Shown here: positions 9,683 to 18,629 of the stretch, one piece after another
How positions within the stretch are numbered: the first letter of the stretch is position 1
Layout: each line of letters starts with the position of its first letter
NCBI GenBank assembly: GCA_902512685.1
Contig: CABXKH010000013.1
Span: 1-42,078 of the forward strand
DNA length: 42,078 nucleotides
Source: Paracoccaceae bacterium
GTDB taxonomy: Bacteria > Pseudomonadota > Alphaproteobacteria > Rhodobacterales > Rhodobacteraceae
Direction of reading: 5' to 3'
Program-made: the position numbers and the translations under genes
Notes under the pieces: generated by a model
What the model saw: the letters and a program-made list of their open reading frames with translations, nothing else
Told to the model about the DNA's origin: nothing
Database searches by the model: none

Positions 9683-10552
9683 ATGCGACTGACAACAAAG
9701 CTATTTGGACTTTTGGCAGCCTGCTCGGCTTTTCCAGCTTATGCCCAAGACACGTTAGAGATCATCGGCAGGCCAAAAGAGCGTGGCATCGACTTTCAAC
9801 CGGCGGCAACAGATTTGGCCCGTGACTTACAGTCACTCGACAATATTGTGCTGATCATCATCACGCTCATTTCTCTTTTTGTGGTGGGTTTGCTGCTCTT
9901 TGTGATCTTCCGGTTTAACCGCCGCGCCAATCCAAATCCTGCATCCTTTACCCATAATTCACCGCTTGAGGTGGCCTGGACCGTCGTGCCAATTTTCATT
10001 CTGGTTTTCATTGGGGTTTTTTCTCTTCCTGTCTTGTTTAAACAACAAGAGATTCCAGAAGGCGAGATCAATATAAAGGTCACTGGGTACCAGTGGTACT
10101 GGGGCTATGAGTACGTCGACCATGATTTTGGCTTTGACAGCTTTATGATCGGCGATGGCAAAGTGATGAATGACGAGGTCGAAGCCGAATTGGTTGCAGC
10201 CGGGTATAGCCGAGACGAATTTCTGCTGGCCACAGATACAGCCGTTGTTGTGCCTGTGAACAAGGTCGTCGTTATGCAACTGACCGGCGCTGATGTGATC
10301 CACAGCTGGACCATTCCAGCCTTTGGGGTCAAGCAGGACGCTGTGCCAGGACGATTGTCTCAACTGTGGTTTGAAGCGGACAGGGAAGGCATTTATTTTG
10401 GGCAATGCTCTGAGCTTTGCGGCAAAGACCACACCTATATGCCAATTACCGTAAAAGTGGTTAGCCAAGAGGCGTATGATGCTTGGCTGAACGGTGCAAT
10501 CGAAGAATATGCCGGCACGCCCCTAAGTTATGATGTGGCGCAAGCCGACTAA
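9683..10552 (+). CDS. ctaC: cytochrome c oxidase subunit II
   Basis: Subunit II of the aa3-type oxidase accepts electrons from cytochrome c at its binuclear CuA centre and is anchored in the inner membrane. The 289-residue protein has a signal peptide (cleavage near AYAQ, residue 22), two membrane helices (about 54-77 and 97-119), the aromatic YQWYWGYEY segment, and a complete CuA ligand set: H207, C242, E244, C246, H250 and M253. AAAGGA lies upstream of the ATG. It heads the ctaC-ctaB-ORF-ctaG-ctaE cluster; the subunit I gene ctaD is not in the window, as in other Rhodobacteraceae and Paracoccus. The 190-base gap to tldD probably holds its promoter. Confidence 0.98.
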   Translation: MRLTTKLFGLLAACSAFPAYAQDTLEIIGRPKERGIDFQPAATDLARDLQSLDNIVLIIITLISLFVVGLLLFVIFRFNRRANPNPASFTHNSPLEVAWTVVPIFILVFIGVFSLPVLFKQQEIPEGEINIKVTGYQWYWGYEYVDHDFGFDSFMIGDGKVMNDEVEAELVAAGYSRDEFLLATDTAVVVPVNKVVVMQLTGADVIHSWTIPAFGVKQDAVPGRLSQLWFEADREGIYFGQCSELCGKDHTYMPITVKVVSQEAYDAWLNGAIEEYAGTPLSYDVAQAD

Positions 10553-10599
10553 AGCGAATGGCCCGGTGATTGTGCGGGGCCGGACAAAGTGAGTTAGCA

Positions 10600-11538
10600 A
10601 TGAGCGATACCACCAGCGTACATCTAGGAACAACTGAGGCCCAGTTTGGCGATTACCTTGCCTTGCTCAAGCCGCGGGTGATGGCGCTTGTGGTGTTTAC
10701 GGCGTTTGTTGGATTGTTGGCAGCGCCGGTGGCTGTGCATCCTTTTGTCGGAATGGTGTCGGTGCTTTTTATTGCGGTCGGCGGCGGGGCTTCGGGCGCT
10801 TTGAATATGTGGTGGGACGCAGATATTGACCGGGTGATGAAGCGCACACGCAATCGGCCCATACCGGCCGGTTTGGTTGCCCCCGAAGAAGCTAAAGCGC
10901 TGGGGTTCGCTCTGTCTGGTTTTTCAGTGGTGATGCTTGGACTTGCGGCCAACTGGTTTGCGGCAGGCTTCTTGGCCTTTACGATTTTCTTTTATGTGGC
11001 GATTTACACCATGTGGCTAAAACGCTCGACACCGCAGAACATTGTGATCGGCGGGGCCGCGGGGGCGTTTCCGCCAATGATCGGCTGGGCCGTTGCCACC
11101 GGAGGCGTGTCGGTTGAAGGGCTGTTGATGTTTGCCCTGATATTTATGTGGACGCCGCCGCATTTCTGGGCTTTGGCCTTGTTTATGGGCGATGATTACG
11201 ACAATGCAGACGTGCCGATGTTGACCGTGACCCATGGCCGCCGCGCAACCCGGGTTTATATTTTAGTCTACACTGTGATTTTGGCGCTGATTGCCATTGG
11301 CGCAGGCTTTAGCGCCATTGGTGGCGTGATTTATCTTGTCACGGCTCTGCTGCTCAATATTTGGTTTGTCATCGGGGCGGTAAAAATCTGGCGGCGCAGT
11401 GAAGCGGACAGTGCGGCGGATCAGTTTCTTGTCGAGCGCAAATTCTTCAAGCTTTCGCTGTTTTATCTCTTTTCCCTTTTTGTGGCTATTTTGGTTGAAG
11501 CAGGTTTGGACCGCTATGGGATTGAGGGCTTGCTATGA
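10600..11538 (+). CDS. ctaB: protoheme IX farnesyltransferase (heme O synthase)
   Basis: This membrane prenyltransferase adds a farnesyl group to heme B to make heme O, the precursor of heme A for the oxidase. The ATG at 10600 gives 312 residues, a normal length; an upstream in-frame start at 10570 would add ten unconserved residues. The UbiA-family motif N69-xxx-D73-x-D75-x-D77 continues into [11 protein letters not shown], and the second aspartate region is [11 protein letters not shown]. About eight or nine hydrophobic helices are visible. The stop overlaps the start of the next small gene (ATGA), which implies translational coupling. Confidence 0.97.
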   Translation: MSDTTSVHLGTTEAQFGDYLALLKPRVMALVVFTAFVGLLAAPVAVHPFVGMVSVLFIAVGGGASGALNMWWDADIDRVMKRTRNRPIPAGLVAPEEAKALGFALSGFSVVMLGLAANWFAAGFLAFTIFFYVAIYTMWLKRSTPQNIVIGGAAGAFPPMIGWAVATGGVSVEGLLMFALIFMWTPPHFWALALFMGDDYDNADVPMLTVTHGRRATRVYILVYTVILALIAIGAGFSAIGGVIYLVTALLLNIWFVIGAVKIWRRSEADSAADQFLVERKFFKLSLFYLFSLFVAILVEAGLDRYGIEGLL

Positions 11539-11696
11539 GTTTTCGCCCCGATCACGAACTACATAAGCGCCGGTTTGGTCGCAATATGGGCGTTGGCTTG
11601 GTATTGGTGGCTTTTGTCGCGATTGTCTTTGGGTTGACAGTCGTTAAGGTGACCAATGGCGATTTTGGACGGGCCGCTGCCGAGGTTCAGGGCTAA
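11535..11696 (+). CDS. 53-residue single-pass membrane protein of the oxidase cluster
   Basis: This short gene lies between ctaB and ctaG. It starts at the ATG in the ATGA overlap with ctaB and ends at TAA, whose last A begins the ctaG ATG. The product has a basic N-terminus ([10 protein letters not shown]), one hydrophobic helix at about residues 19-40 ([20 protein letters not shown]) and a short acidic/alanine-rich tail. Similar small ORFs occur at this position in other alphaproteobacterial cox clusters and are sometimes annotated as CoxF-like assembly proteins. That link is from memory, not a search. Overlap on both sides makes it a real gene with high likelihood; its role, perhaps as an oxidase assembly factor or minor subunit, is inferred. 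Confidence 0.85.
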   Translation: MSFRPDHELHKRRFGRNMGVGLVLVAFVAIVFGLTVVKVTNGDFGRAAAEVQG

Positions 11697-12283
11697 TGTC
11701 TGATTTTGTGTCAGAGCGCGCAAAACGCAAAACCGCCCTTCAGGCTTTGACGCTTGTTGTTGTGATGGGAGCGCTGGCATGGGCATCGGTGCCATTTTAT
11801 GACTGGTTTTGCCGCGTCACAGGCTTTGGCGGTATCACCAATGTTGCTGATGCAGGATCAGATGCGATATTAAGCAAAACCATAAAAGTACGCTTCGATG
11901 CGTCACTTGAGCGTGATATGCCATGGCAGTTCGCGCCTGTTGAGCGGGAAATGGAACTGCGTATCGGGGAAACGGGTTTGGCGTTTTATGAAGCCTATAA
12001 TCCCACAGACAAGCCGATTGCTGGCTCGGCATCTTATAACGTCACCCCCTATGAGGCGGGTGCATTTTTCACCAAAATAGACTGTTTCTGCTTTGAAGAA
12101 CAAATTTTGCAACCCGGTGAGCGGGTTCAAATGCCTGTGAGCTTTTTTGTCGACCCAGAGTTGGTAGAAGACCGCAATGCCAAGTTTACAAAGGTTATTA
12201 CACTGTCCTATACTTTTTACGAAATTGATCTGCCGCAGCACACAGCAGCGCTTGCGCAGAGCCTCTTAAAACCTAGCAACTAA
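11696..12283 (+). CDS. ctaG: cytochrome c oxidase assembly protein CtaG (Cox11)
   Basis: Cox11/CtaG delivers copper to the CuB site of oxidase subunit I. The 195-residue protein has one N-terminal membrane helix (about 14-33) and a periplasmic domain. The copper-binding CFCF motif is at C130 and C132 ([10 protein letters not shown]), and a further conserved cysteine, C39, follows the helix. Conserved ITNVADAG and [10 protein letters not shown] segments support the family. Its ATG overlaps the stop of the upstream small gene, and ctaE follows 20 bases later. Confidence 0.97.
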   Translation: MSDFVSERAKRKTALQALTLVVVMGALAWASVPFYDWFCRVTGFGGITNVADAGSDAILSKTIKVRFDASLERDMPWQFAPVEREMELRIGETGLAFYEAYNPTDKPIAGSASYNVTPYEAGAFFTKIDCFCFEEQILQPGERVQMPVSFFVDPELVEDRNAKFTKVITLSYTFYEIDLPQHTAALAQSLLKPSN

Positions 12284-12303
12284 CCGTCCGGCGAGGGACC
12301 ATT

Positions 12304-13104
12304 ATGGCGCATGAAAAAAACCACGATTATCACATTCTAAACCCTTCTTTGTATCCGTTTATAGGGGCTGTTGCGGCCTTTATACTGTTTTTTGGGGCGG
12401 TTTTGTTTTTCCACGGCAGTGGCCCTTGGATAATGCTGATAGGCCTTTTGGGTGTGCTTTATGTCATGTACGGCTGGTGGGCTGAAACCGTGGCTGAAAA
12501 CTTTGCCGGCGATCACACCCCTGTGGTTCTTATTGGACTACGCTATGGGTTCATCTTATTCATCATGTCCGAAGTGATGTTCTTTGCTGCCTGGTTCTGG
12601 AGCTTTTTCAAACACGCGATGTATCCGATGGGTGAAATGAGCCCAATCGTAGACGGCGTGTGGCCCCCCGTTGGGATTGAAACGTTTGACCCTTGGCACT
12701 TGCCTTTGATCAACACGTTAATCCTGCTTTGCTCTGGCGCAGCAGCAACGTGGGCCCACCATGCTTTGGTGCATGAAGACAACCGCGAAGATATGAAATG
12801 GGGGCTGATTATCGCGATTGCTCTTGGCGCGGTATTCACTGTGTTCCAAGCCTATGAGTATAGCCATGCCGCCTTTGGGTTTTCGGGCAATATATACGGG
12901 GCCAACTTTTTCATGGCCACCGGCTTTCACGGCTTTCACGTGCTTGTGGGAACCATCTTTTTGTTCATCTGTCTGATGCGGGTTCTGCGTGGTCACTTTA
13001 CGGCACAATCCCACCTCGGCTTCGAAGCGGCCGCTTGGTATTGGCACTTCGTGGATGTTGTTTGGCTGTTCTTGTTTGCGGCGGTCTACATCTGGGGTGG
13101 CTAG
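12304..13104 (+). CDS. ctaE: cytochrome c oxidase subunit III
   Basis: This core membrane subunit of the aa3 oxidase is 266 residues with seven hydrophobic helices. It shows the typical subunit III features: [19 protein letters not shown] with the conserved glutamate, [19 protein letters not shown], and [22 protein letters not shown] precedes the ATG. It is followed by a strong hairpin terminator, so it probably ends the ctaC-ctaE transcript. Confidence 0.98.
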   Translation: MAHEKNHDYHILNPSLYPFIGAVAAFILFFGAVLFFHGSGPWIMLIGLLGVLYVMYGWWAETVAENFAGDHTPVVLIGLRYGFILFIMSEVMFFAAWFWSFFKHAMYPMGEMSPIVDGVWPPVGIETFDPWHLPLINTLILLCSGAAATWAHHALVHEDNREDMKWGLIIAIALGAVFTVFQAYEYSHAAFGFSGNIYGANFFMATGFHGFHVLVGTIFLFICLMRVLRGHFTAQSHLGFEAAAWYWHFVDVVWLFLFAAVYIWGG

Positions 13105-13148
13105 GGGCGCAATTGCAGTTGCAGCCCAACTCAGCTTATCGCATAACC

Positions 13149-13179
13149 AAAGCGCACATGGAAATGTGCGCTTTTTTTT
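13149..13179 (+). terminator. rho-independent terminator after ctaE
   Basis: A perfect nine-base-pair stem (AGCGCACAT with ATGTGCGCT, extendable by two A-T pairs) with a GGAA loop is followed by eight T on the plus strand. It lies about 45 bases after the ctaE stop and just before surf1, so most transcripts of the oxidase cluster should stop here unless there is read-through. Confidence 0.9.
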
Positions 13180-13197
13180 AACCAACGGGAAAATAGC

Positions 13198-13873
13198 TTG
13201 AAACGCGTGCTTTTTGTCATTGTCTTTGGATTGGCGGGCACTGCCGTTTTATTGGCCTTGGGCAAATGGCAATTGGACAGGCTGTCTTGGAAACAGGCCA
13301 TCTTGCACGAAATTGACAGCAAGATCTCGGCGCAGCCTGTGGATATTCCACAACAACCGACCATTTTAAACGCCCGATATTTACCGGTAGAGGCAAAGGG
13401 ACAGCTGCTACCAAACACCATCCGGGTGCTGGTAAGCCAAAAAAGGATTGGCGCGGGCTACCGGCTGATTTCAGCTTTTGAAACCGATGGGCGAAGGGTG
13501 TTATTGGACCGCGGCTTCATCAAGGTCGACGCACTTTTGCCATCCTCTATATCGAAAAACGTTTCAGTGCTTGGGAATTTGCATTGGCCGGATGAAATAG
13601 ATGGCTATACTCCCCCCCCCCGATCGGAAAAAAAATATCTGGTTTGCCCGTGATGTAGAAGCCATGGCCAAAGAGCTTGGAACCCTGCCAATTCTGATTG
13701 TAGCCTCAAAAGTGTCGCCGTCAGAGAAAGCTGTGTCGCCCTTGCCAATAGACAGCAGCGGCATTCCGAACGATCACCTGCAATATGCCATAACCTGGTT
13801 TTCTTTGGCCGCGGTTTGGATCACTATGAGTGCGGTTTTCCTGCGCCGCACGCGCACCCGAAAAAAGGCTTGA
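13198..13873 (+). pseudogene. SURF1 family oxidase assembly protein, frameshifted at a run of ten C
   Basis: SURF1 helps insert heme A into oxidase subunit I. The N-terminal part (TTG at 13198, or a GTG at 13207) shows the signature ALGKWQLDRLSWK, and LLDRGFIKVD follows. The frame then breaks at ten consecutive C (13612-13621) and reaches a stop at 13653. The other frame continues to 13873 with PPPDRKKNIWFARDVEAMAK, which is the conserved SURF1 region, and ends with a second membrane helix (residues like YAITWFSLAAVWITMSAVFL). With nine C instead of ten, one frame of about 224 residues reads through. It may be a sequencing or assembly error, a recent mutation, or a slippage site. The stop is four bases before the thrC start. 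Confidence 0.88.
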
Positions 13874-13877
13874 ACGG

Positions 13878-15269
13878 ATGAAATATATCTCGACCCGCGG
13901 CGCAGCGCCAATACTGACATTCGAAGAGGCAATGCTCACTGGGCTGGCCCGTGATGGCGGTCTGTATGTGCCCGAAACCATCCCGCAAATGGCTGCAGAA
14001 GAAATCGCCGCATTGGCCGGGCTCAGTTATGAAGAGGTGGCCTTTCGCGTCATGCGGCCCTTTGTGGGCGATACGTTTAGCGATGCTGAATTTGGCGATA
14101 TCATTGCCCACGCCTATGCCGGGTTTGGCCACAGCGCCCGCGCGCCATTGGTGGAACTTTCATCCAATCACTTCCTGCTTGAATTGTTCCATGGCCCGAC
14201 ATTGGCGTTTAAAGACTTTGCCATGCAACTTATCGGTCAGCTGTTTGAGGTTGCCCTGGCGCGGCGCGGCGAACGGGTGACCATCGTGGGAGCTACCAGC
14301 GGTGATACCGGCAGTGCGGCAATAGAAGCGTTTCGCGGCCTTGATGCGGTCGATGTGTTTATCCTTTATCCACATGGCCGTGTTTCAGAGGTTCAGCGCC
14401 GGCAAATGACCACCCCGACCGAGGCAAATGTCCACGCCATCGCTATTGATGGGCATTTTGATGATTGTCAGGCGCGGCTTAAGGACATGTTTAACGATTT
14501 TGACTTTCGCGATGGGGTTAGATTGGCGGGGGTCAACTCAATCAACTGGGCGCGGGTTCTGGCCCAAGTGGTATATTATTTTTCTTCAGCTGTTGCGCTT
14601 GGGGCGCCGCACCGCAAGGTTAGCTTTACAGTCCCCACTGGGAATTTTGGCGATATTTTTGCCGGTTATATCGCAAAGCGGATGGGGCTTGGCATTGATC
14701 AACTGGTGGTCGCCACCAACCAAAACGATATTTTACACCGCTGCCTGAGCACAGGGGCCTATCAAACCCAAGAGGTTATTCCCTCGATCAGCCCGTCGAT
14801 GGATATTCAGGTCAGCTCGAATTTTGAGCGCGCTTTGTTTGATGCCTATGACCGCGATGGCGCCGCAGTGGCACAACTGATGGAGGATCTAAAATCCACA
14901 GGTGGTTTTTGCGTATCTCAGGGCGTGCAGCAACGTCTGGCCAATGATTTTACATCTGGCCGCGCTTCTGAAGCACAAACCACTGCAGCGATTGCCCATT
15001 GGCATCAGCACTCAGGTGAGCTTTTGTGTCCGCATTCTGCCATTGGTGTTCACGTGGCCAAGGCTATGCGAGACAACGCAACCCCAATGATCACTTTAGC
15101 AACCGCCCATCCGGCCAAATTCCCGGCCGCAGTTGAAGCCGCTGCTGGCTTGCACCCGCCGCTGCCAGAGCGTATGGCTGATCTTTATGATCGGCCCGAA
15201 CGGATGTCGCGCGTGGCCAATGACCTGAGTGCGTTGAAAGCTTTTATTGAAGAACGGATTACATCTTGA
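13878..15269 (+). CDS. thrC: threonine synthase
   Basis: This PLP enzyme converts O-phosphohomoserine to threonine. The ATG at 13878 gives 463 residues, the usual length of the longer, fungal/proteobacterial-type ThrC; an earlier in-frame start would lie inside surf1. The N-terminus (MKYISTRGAAP...DGGLYVPE) is typical. The PLP lysine is K112 in GPTLAFKDFAMQ, and ATSGDTGSAA forms the phosphate-binding loop. The stop codon overlaps the TTG start of the following peptidase gene. Confidence 0.97.
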   Translation: MKYISTRGAAPILTFEEAMLTGLARDGGLYVPETIPQMAAEEIAALAGLSYEEVAFRVMRPFVGDTFSDAEFGDIIAHAYAGFGHSARAPLVELSSNHFLLELFHGPTLAFKDFAMQLIGQLFEVALARRGERVTIVGATSGDTGSAAIEAFRGLDAVDVFILYPHGRVSEVQRRQMTTPTEANVHAIAIDGHFDDCQARLKDMFNDFDFRDGVRLAGVNSINWARVLAQVVYYFSSAVALGAPHRKVSFTVPTGNFGDIFAGYIAKRMGLGIDQLVVATNQNDILHRCLSTGAYQTQEVIPSISPSMDIQVSSNFERALFDAYDRDGAAVAQLMEDLKSTGGFCVSQGVQQRLANDFTSGRASEAQTTAAIAHWHQHSGELLCPHSAIGVHVAKAMRDNATPMITLATAHPAKFPAAVEAAAGLHPPLPERMADLYDRPERMSRVANDLSALKAFIEERITS

Positions 15270-16531
15270 GCGTAGAGCATCACACCCTATCGAACGGGTT
15301 TCAAATCGTCACTGAACAGATGCCGGGTTTGGAATCCGCATCAATCGGTGTGTGGATCAAAGCCGGCGGCCGGCACGAGTTGCCCCACCAGAACGGCATC
15401 GCGCATTTTCTCGAACATATGGCCTTTAAAGGCACCTCAAGCCGCAGCGCACTTCAAATTGCAGAAGCGATCGAGGATGTCGGCGGATATATCAACGCCT
15501 ATACCTCACGTGAAGTGACCGCCTATTATGCACGGGTGCTCAAAAATGATGTGCCTCTGGCCTTTACGATCCTAGCCGATATTCTGCGCAATTCGGTATT
15601 GGACAAAAAGGAAATCGAAACGGAACGCGGAGTGATTTTGCAGGAGATCGGCCAGTCCTTGGATACCCCTGATGATGTCATTTTTGACTGGCTACAGGAA
15701 ACGGCCTATCCGGACCAGCCACTTGGCCGCACGATTCTGGGCCCTAGCGAGCGGGTGAAAAACTTTTCACGCGGTGATCTGAGTAGTTTTATAGAAGAAC
15801 ATTATCGGCCAGAACGTATGATTTTAGCCGCCGCTGGTGGGGTGGATCATGAAGCTTTGGTGAAAATGGCAGAAGACCATTTTGGCGACCTTAAGGCCGG
15901 TGGCCCAAGCGAAAATTTCGGTCTAGCCAGCTTTCAAGGTGGCGATTTTCGAAAGGCGAAATCATTAGAACAGGCCCATATGGCCTTGGCGTTTGAAAGT
16001 CCAAGCTACCGCGATAAGGAAATTTATGCAGCGCAGATTTTTTCCATTGCGCTGGGCGGTGGAATGTCATCGCGCCTGTTTCAGGAAATTCGTGAAAAAC
16101 GCGGCCTCTGCTACACTATTTTTGCTCAAACCGGTGCGTTCAGCGATACTGGCATGACAACTATTTATGCCGGCACAAGCGGCGAACAGCTTGGGGATCT
16201 GGCTTTACTCACGCTGGATGAGTTGAAGCGGGCTGCCGGTGATCTTACGGTTGCAGAAGTGGACCGGTCGCGGGCGCAAATGAAAGCCGGTCTTTTGATG
16301 GGGCTGGAAAGCGCATCCAGCCGCGCCGAGCGTTTGGCGCGGATGGTTCAAATCTGGGGTTATGTGCCCACTTTGGAAGAAACCGTGCAGAAAATAGATG
16401 CGGTCACGGTTGATGACCTGCGCCGTTATGGCGAACATATCGCGATTGCCGCGCCTTCAGCGTTGGCGCTCTATGGCCCGGTTGAAAAGGCGCCGGATTG
16501 GGCGGAGTTGCAACAAAGACGCGCTGCGTGA
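15266..16531 (+). CDS. M16 family zinc peptidase (processing-peptidase-like)
   Basis: This is a 421-residue pitrilysin-family metallopeptidase resembling the mitochondrial processing peptidase beta subunit and bacterial PqqL/YmxG-type proteins. The inverted zinc motif HFLEH is at 47-51, with the distal ligand glutamate at E127 (VILQEIGQ). The flanking GIAHFLEHMAFKGT and GGYINAYTSRE segments are classic. The second M16 domain follows and contains ALGGGMSSRLFQEIREKRGLCY. The start is a TTG overlapping the thrC stop, chosen because conserved sequence begins at once (VEHHTLSNGF). The substrate is unknown. It sits in the thrC-M16-acetyltransferase string with overlapping ends. Confidence 0.95.
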   Translation: MSVEHHTLSNGFQIVTEQMPGLESASIGVWIKAGGRHELPHQNGIAHFLEHMAFKGTSSRSALQIAEAIEDVGGYINAYTSREVTAYYARVLKNDVPLAFTILADILRNSVLDKKEIETERGVILQEIGQSLDTPDDVIFDWLQETAYPDQPLGRTILGPSERVKNFSRGDLSSFIEEHYRPERMILAAAGGVDHEALVKMAEDHFGDLKAGGPSENFGLASFQGGDFRKAKSLEQAHMALAFESPSYRDKEIYAAQIFSIALGGGMSSRLFQEIREKRGLCYTIFAQTGAFSDTGMTTIYAGTSGEQLGDLALLTLDELKRAAGDLTVAEVDRSRAQMKAGLLMGLESASSRAERLARMVQIWGYVPTLEETVQKIDAVTVDDLRRYGEHIAIAAPSALALYGPVEKAPDWAELQQRRAA

Positions 16532-17115
16532 TGTTTTTGTTCAAGCGCAAAGTCCGGATCGAAACCGAACGGCTTACTTTGCACGCGCCGATGCATTCCG
16601 ATTATCGTGCATGGGTGGAGCTACGGTCTTCAAGCCGCGAATTTCTGACCCCTTGGGAGCCGACCTGGGCCAGAGATCACCTCACACGCAAAGCTTTCAC
16701 AACCCGGGTTCATTGGGCGCGGCGGCTCATCAATGAGGGCAGTGGGATGCCGCTGTTTTTAAGTCGCCGCAGTGACAATGCTTTGATCGGAGCGATCACC
16801 CTGTCCAATATTCGCCGCGGGCCCGCGCAAGCAGGCACCATGGGCTATTGGGTGGGACTGCAGCATACCCGTGAAGGCTATATGCGCGAGGCATTGAGCG
16901 CGATGGTCAATTATGCCTTTACCACATTAGATATCAGCCGCATCGAAAGTGCGTGTTTGCCGGAAAATAAAGCCTCGCGTGGGGTTTTGGAAAAATGCGG
17001 GTACAAATACGAGGGTGTGGCGCAAGCTTATTTGCAGATTAATGGCCGGTGGCGTACCCACGTGCTATATGCAGCTTTAAGAAATGATCGCCGGGGCAAA
17101 ACCTCGGCGGGATAG
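16531..17115 (+). CDS. GNAT acetyltransferase, RimJ/RimL-like
   Basis: This 194-residue GNAT protein resembles the N-terminal acetyltransferases of ribosomal proteins (RimJ/RimL). The N-terminal ETERLTLHAPMHSDYRAW, the acetyl-CoA-binding GYWVGLQHTREGYMREAL and the ENKASRGVLEKCGYKYEG segment are typical. The ATG at 16531 overlaps the stop of the M16 gene by one base (TGATG), so translation is probably coupled; an upstream in-frame start would run into the M16 gene and adds no conserved residues. The acceptor is unknown; RimJ-like modification of ribosomal protein S5 is only one possibility. Confidence 0.9.
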   Translation: MFLFKRKVRIETERLTLHAPMHSDYRAWVELRSSSREFLTPWEPTWARDHLTRKAFTTRVHWARRLINEGSGMPLFLSRRSDNALIGAITLSNIRRGPAQAGTMGYWVGLQHTREGYMREALSAMVNYAFTTLDISRIESACLPENKASRGVLEKCGYKYEGVAQAYLQINGRWRTHVLYAALRNDRRGKTSAG

Positions 17116-17136
17116 TTGAAAGCATGAGGAGAAAGC

Positions 17137-18561
17137 ATGCGGTTGAACGCAGCTGACGATAGGTTTCTAACAGAGTTAAAACGAGATCTACCTGAGCGGA
17201 TTTTCCGCCCGCCAGAGCCGCGATATCTTGAAGAGCCGCGCGGCCGCTGGGCGGGGCAGGCAGGCGTTTTGGCTTTGCCTGAAAGCACCGAACAGGTGGC
17301 TTGCCTCATTCGCTATGCACAGGCAGGTAAAGTGGCGGTAGTGCCTTACGGGGGCGGCACGGGTTTGGTCGGCGGCCAGATCTATGCAAACGGGCCGGCG
17401 CCTTTGATCATTTCACTTGAGCGGATGACTAAAATACGCGCTGTTTATCCTTCTGAGAATGTCTTGATTGCCGATGCAGGCACAATATTGGCAGACATAC
17501 AATCGGCCGCTCAAGACCAGGGCCGGCTGTTTCCGCTGTCTCTGGCGGCCGAAGGATCGGCGCGGATCGGCGGCAATCTGGCCACCAATGCTGGCGGCGT
17601 GAATGTGCTGCGCTATGGCAATGCGCGCGATCTTTGTATTGGGCTTGAGGCGGTGCTGCCGGATGGCTCCATCTGGAACGGGCTCAGCCGGCTGCGCAAA
17701 GACAATACCGGATATGATCTGCGCAATCTTCTAATAGGCTCAGAAGGCACATTGGGGGTGATAACCGCCGCTGCGCTAAAACTAAGCCCGCGGCCGTCGT
17801 CAGTGGCTACGGCGCTTTTGACCGTGCCCTCGCCGCAGGCTGCGCTTAACCTTTTAGATATGGCACGCGATCATGCAGGCGAAGCCATTAGTGCTTTTGA
17901 GTTGATCCACAGACAAGGATTTGCGTTTCTGTCCGAGAAACTGCCGCAGGTACGCCAGCCTTTTGAGGCGCCCCCTGAGTGGTGCGTGTTGATCGAGCTG
18001 GGCCTCAGCAGTGACATCCCAGCCCAAAGCATTCTTGAAGGTATGTTTGCCAGCGCGTTAGAGGCGGAACTGGTCAGTGATGGGCTGTTGGCCACAACAC
18101 AGGCCCAGCGCAATGACTTTTGGGCCATTCGCGAAAAAATTCCCGAAGCCAACCGGTTGATTGGGTCCGTGTCCAGCCATGATATTTCATTGCCGCTGTC
18201 GATGGTGCCAGAGTTTATCGCCAAAGGCCGTGAAGTGTTGGCGGCGATTGGTGCGTTCCGGATCAACTGTTTCGGTCACCTTGGGGACGGCAATCTGCAC
18301 TATAATGTTTTCCCGATATCCGGAAAAACCCGACATGATTACCAAAAAGAACGAAATCAGATCAAACGCGCGCTGCATGATCTGGTGCATCAGATGCATG
18401 GTTCGGTCAGCGCTGAGCACGGCATCGGACGTCTTAAGACCGATGATTTAGAGCGCTATGGCGATCCGGTGAAACTGACAGCGATGCGGGCGATCAAAGC
18501 TGCCCTTGACCCTACGGGCATTATGAATCCGGGGGCGGTTTTAAAATCCACGTCTGGTTAA
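17137..18561 (+). CDS. FAD-linked D-2-hydroxyacid dehydrogenase (GlcD/D-2-hydroxyglutarate type)
   Basis: This 474-residue flavoprotein belongs to the vanillyl-alcohol-oxidase/PCMH superfamily and probably oxidises a D-2-hydroxyacid such as D-2-hydroxyglutarate, D-lactate or glycolate. The FAD domain shows VVPYGGGTGLVGG (about 68-80), then GGNLATNAGG and LIGSEGTLGVIT. The C-terminal catalytic domain has GHLGDGNLHYN and SAEHGIGRLK, which hold the metal and substrate histidines. GAGGAG precedes the ATG. No glcE or glcF gene is adjacent, which favours a stand-alone D-2-hydroxyglutarate or D-lactate dehydrogenase over glycolate oxidase. The exact substrate cannot be read from sequence. Confidence 0.9.
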   Translation: MRLNAADDRFLTELKRDLPERIFRPPEPRYLEEPRGRWAGQAGVLALPESTEQVACLIRYAQAGKVAVVPYGGGTGLVGGQIYANGPAPLIISLERMTKIRAVYPSENVLIADAGTILADIQSAAQDQGRLFPLSLAAEGSARIGGNLATNAGGVNVLRYGNARDLCIGLEAVLPDGSIWNGLSRLRKDNTGYDLRNLLIGSEGTLGVITAAALKLSPRPSSVATALLTVPSPQAALNLLDMARDHAGEAISAFELIHRQGFAFLSEKLPQVRQPFEAPPEWCVLIELGLSSDIPAQSILEGMFASALEAELVSDGLLATTQAQRNDFWAIREKIPEANRLIGSVSSHDISLPLSMVPEFIAKGREVLAAIGAFRINCFGHLGDGNLHYNVFPISGKTRHDYQKERNQIKRALHDLVHQMHGSVSAEHGIGRLKTDDLERYGDPVKLTAMRAIKAALDPTGIMNPGAVLKSTSG

Positions 18562-18629
18562 AGTAAACCGCCGTTAGCTGTTTGCGCCATTGCGCTTTCT
18601 TGCAAATATCCCAATAAGCCAGAACAGTA

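Noticed and set aside
9959-10468. A 169-codon open frame antisense to ctaC
   Set aside because: ctaC has a full set of catalytic ligands on the plus strand; the antisense frame has no recognisable motif or ribosome site.
12718-13185. A 155-codon minus-strand frame over ctaE and its terminator
   Set aside because: It overlaps a clear subunit III gene and begins inside the terminator hairpin region.
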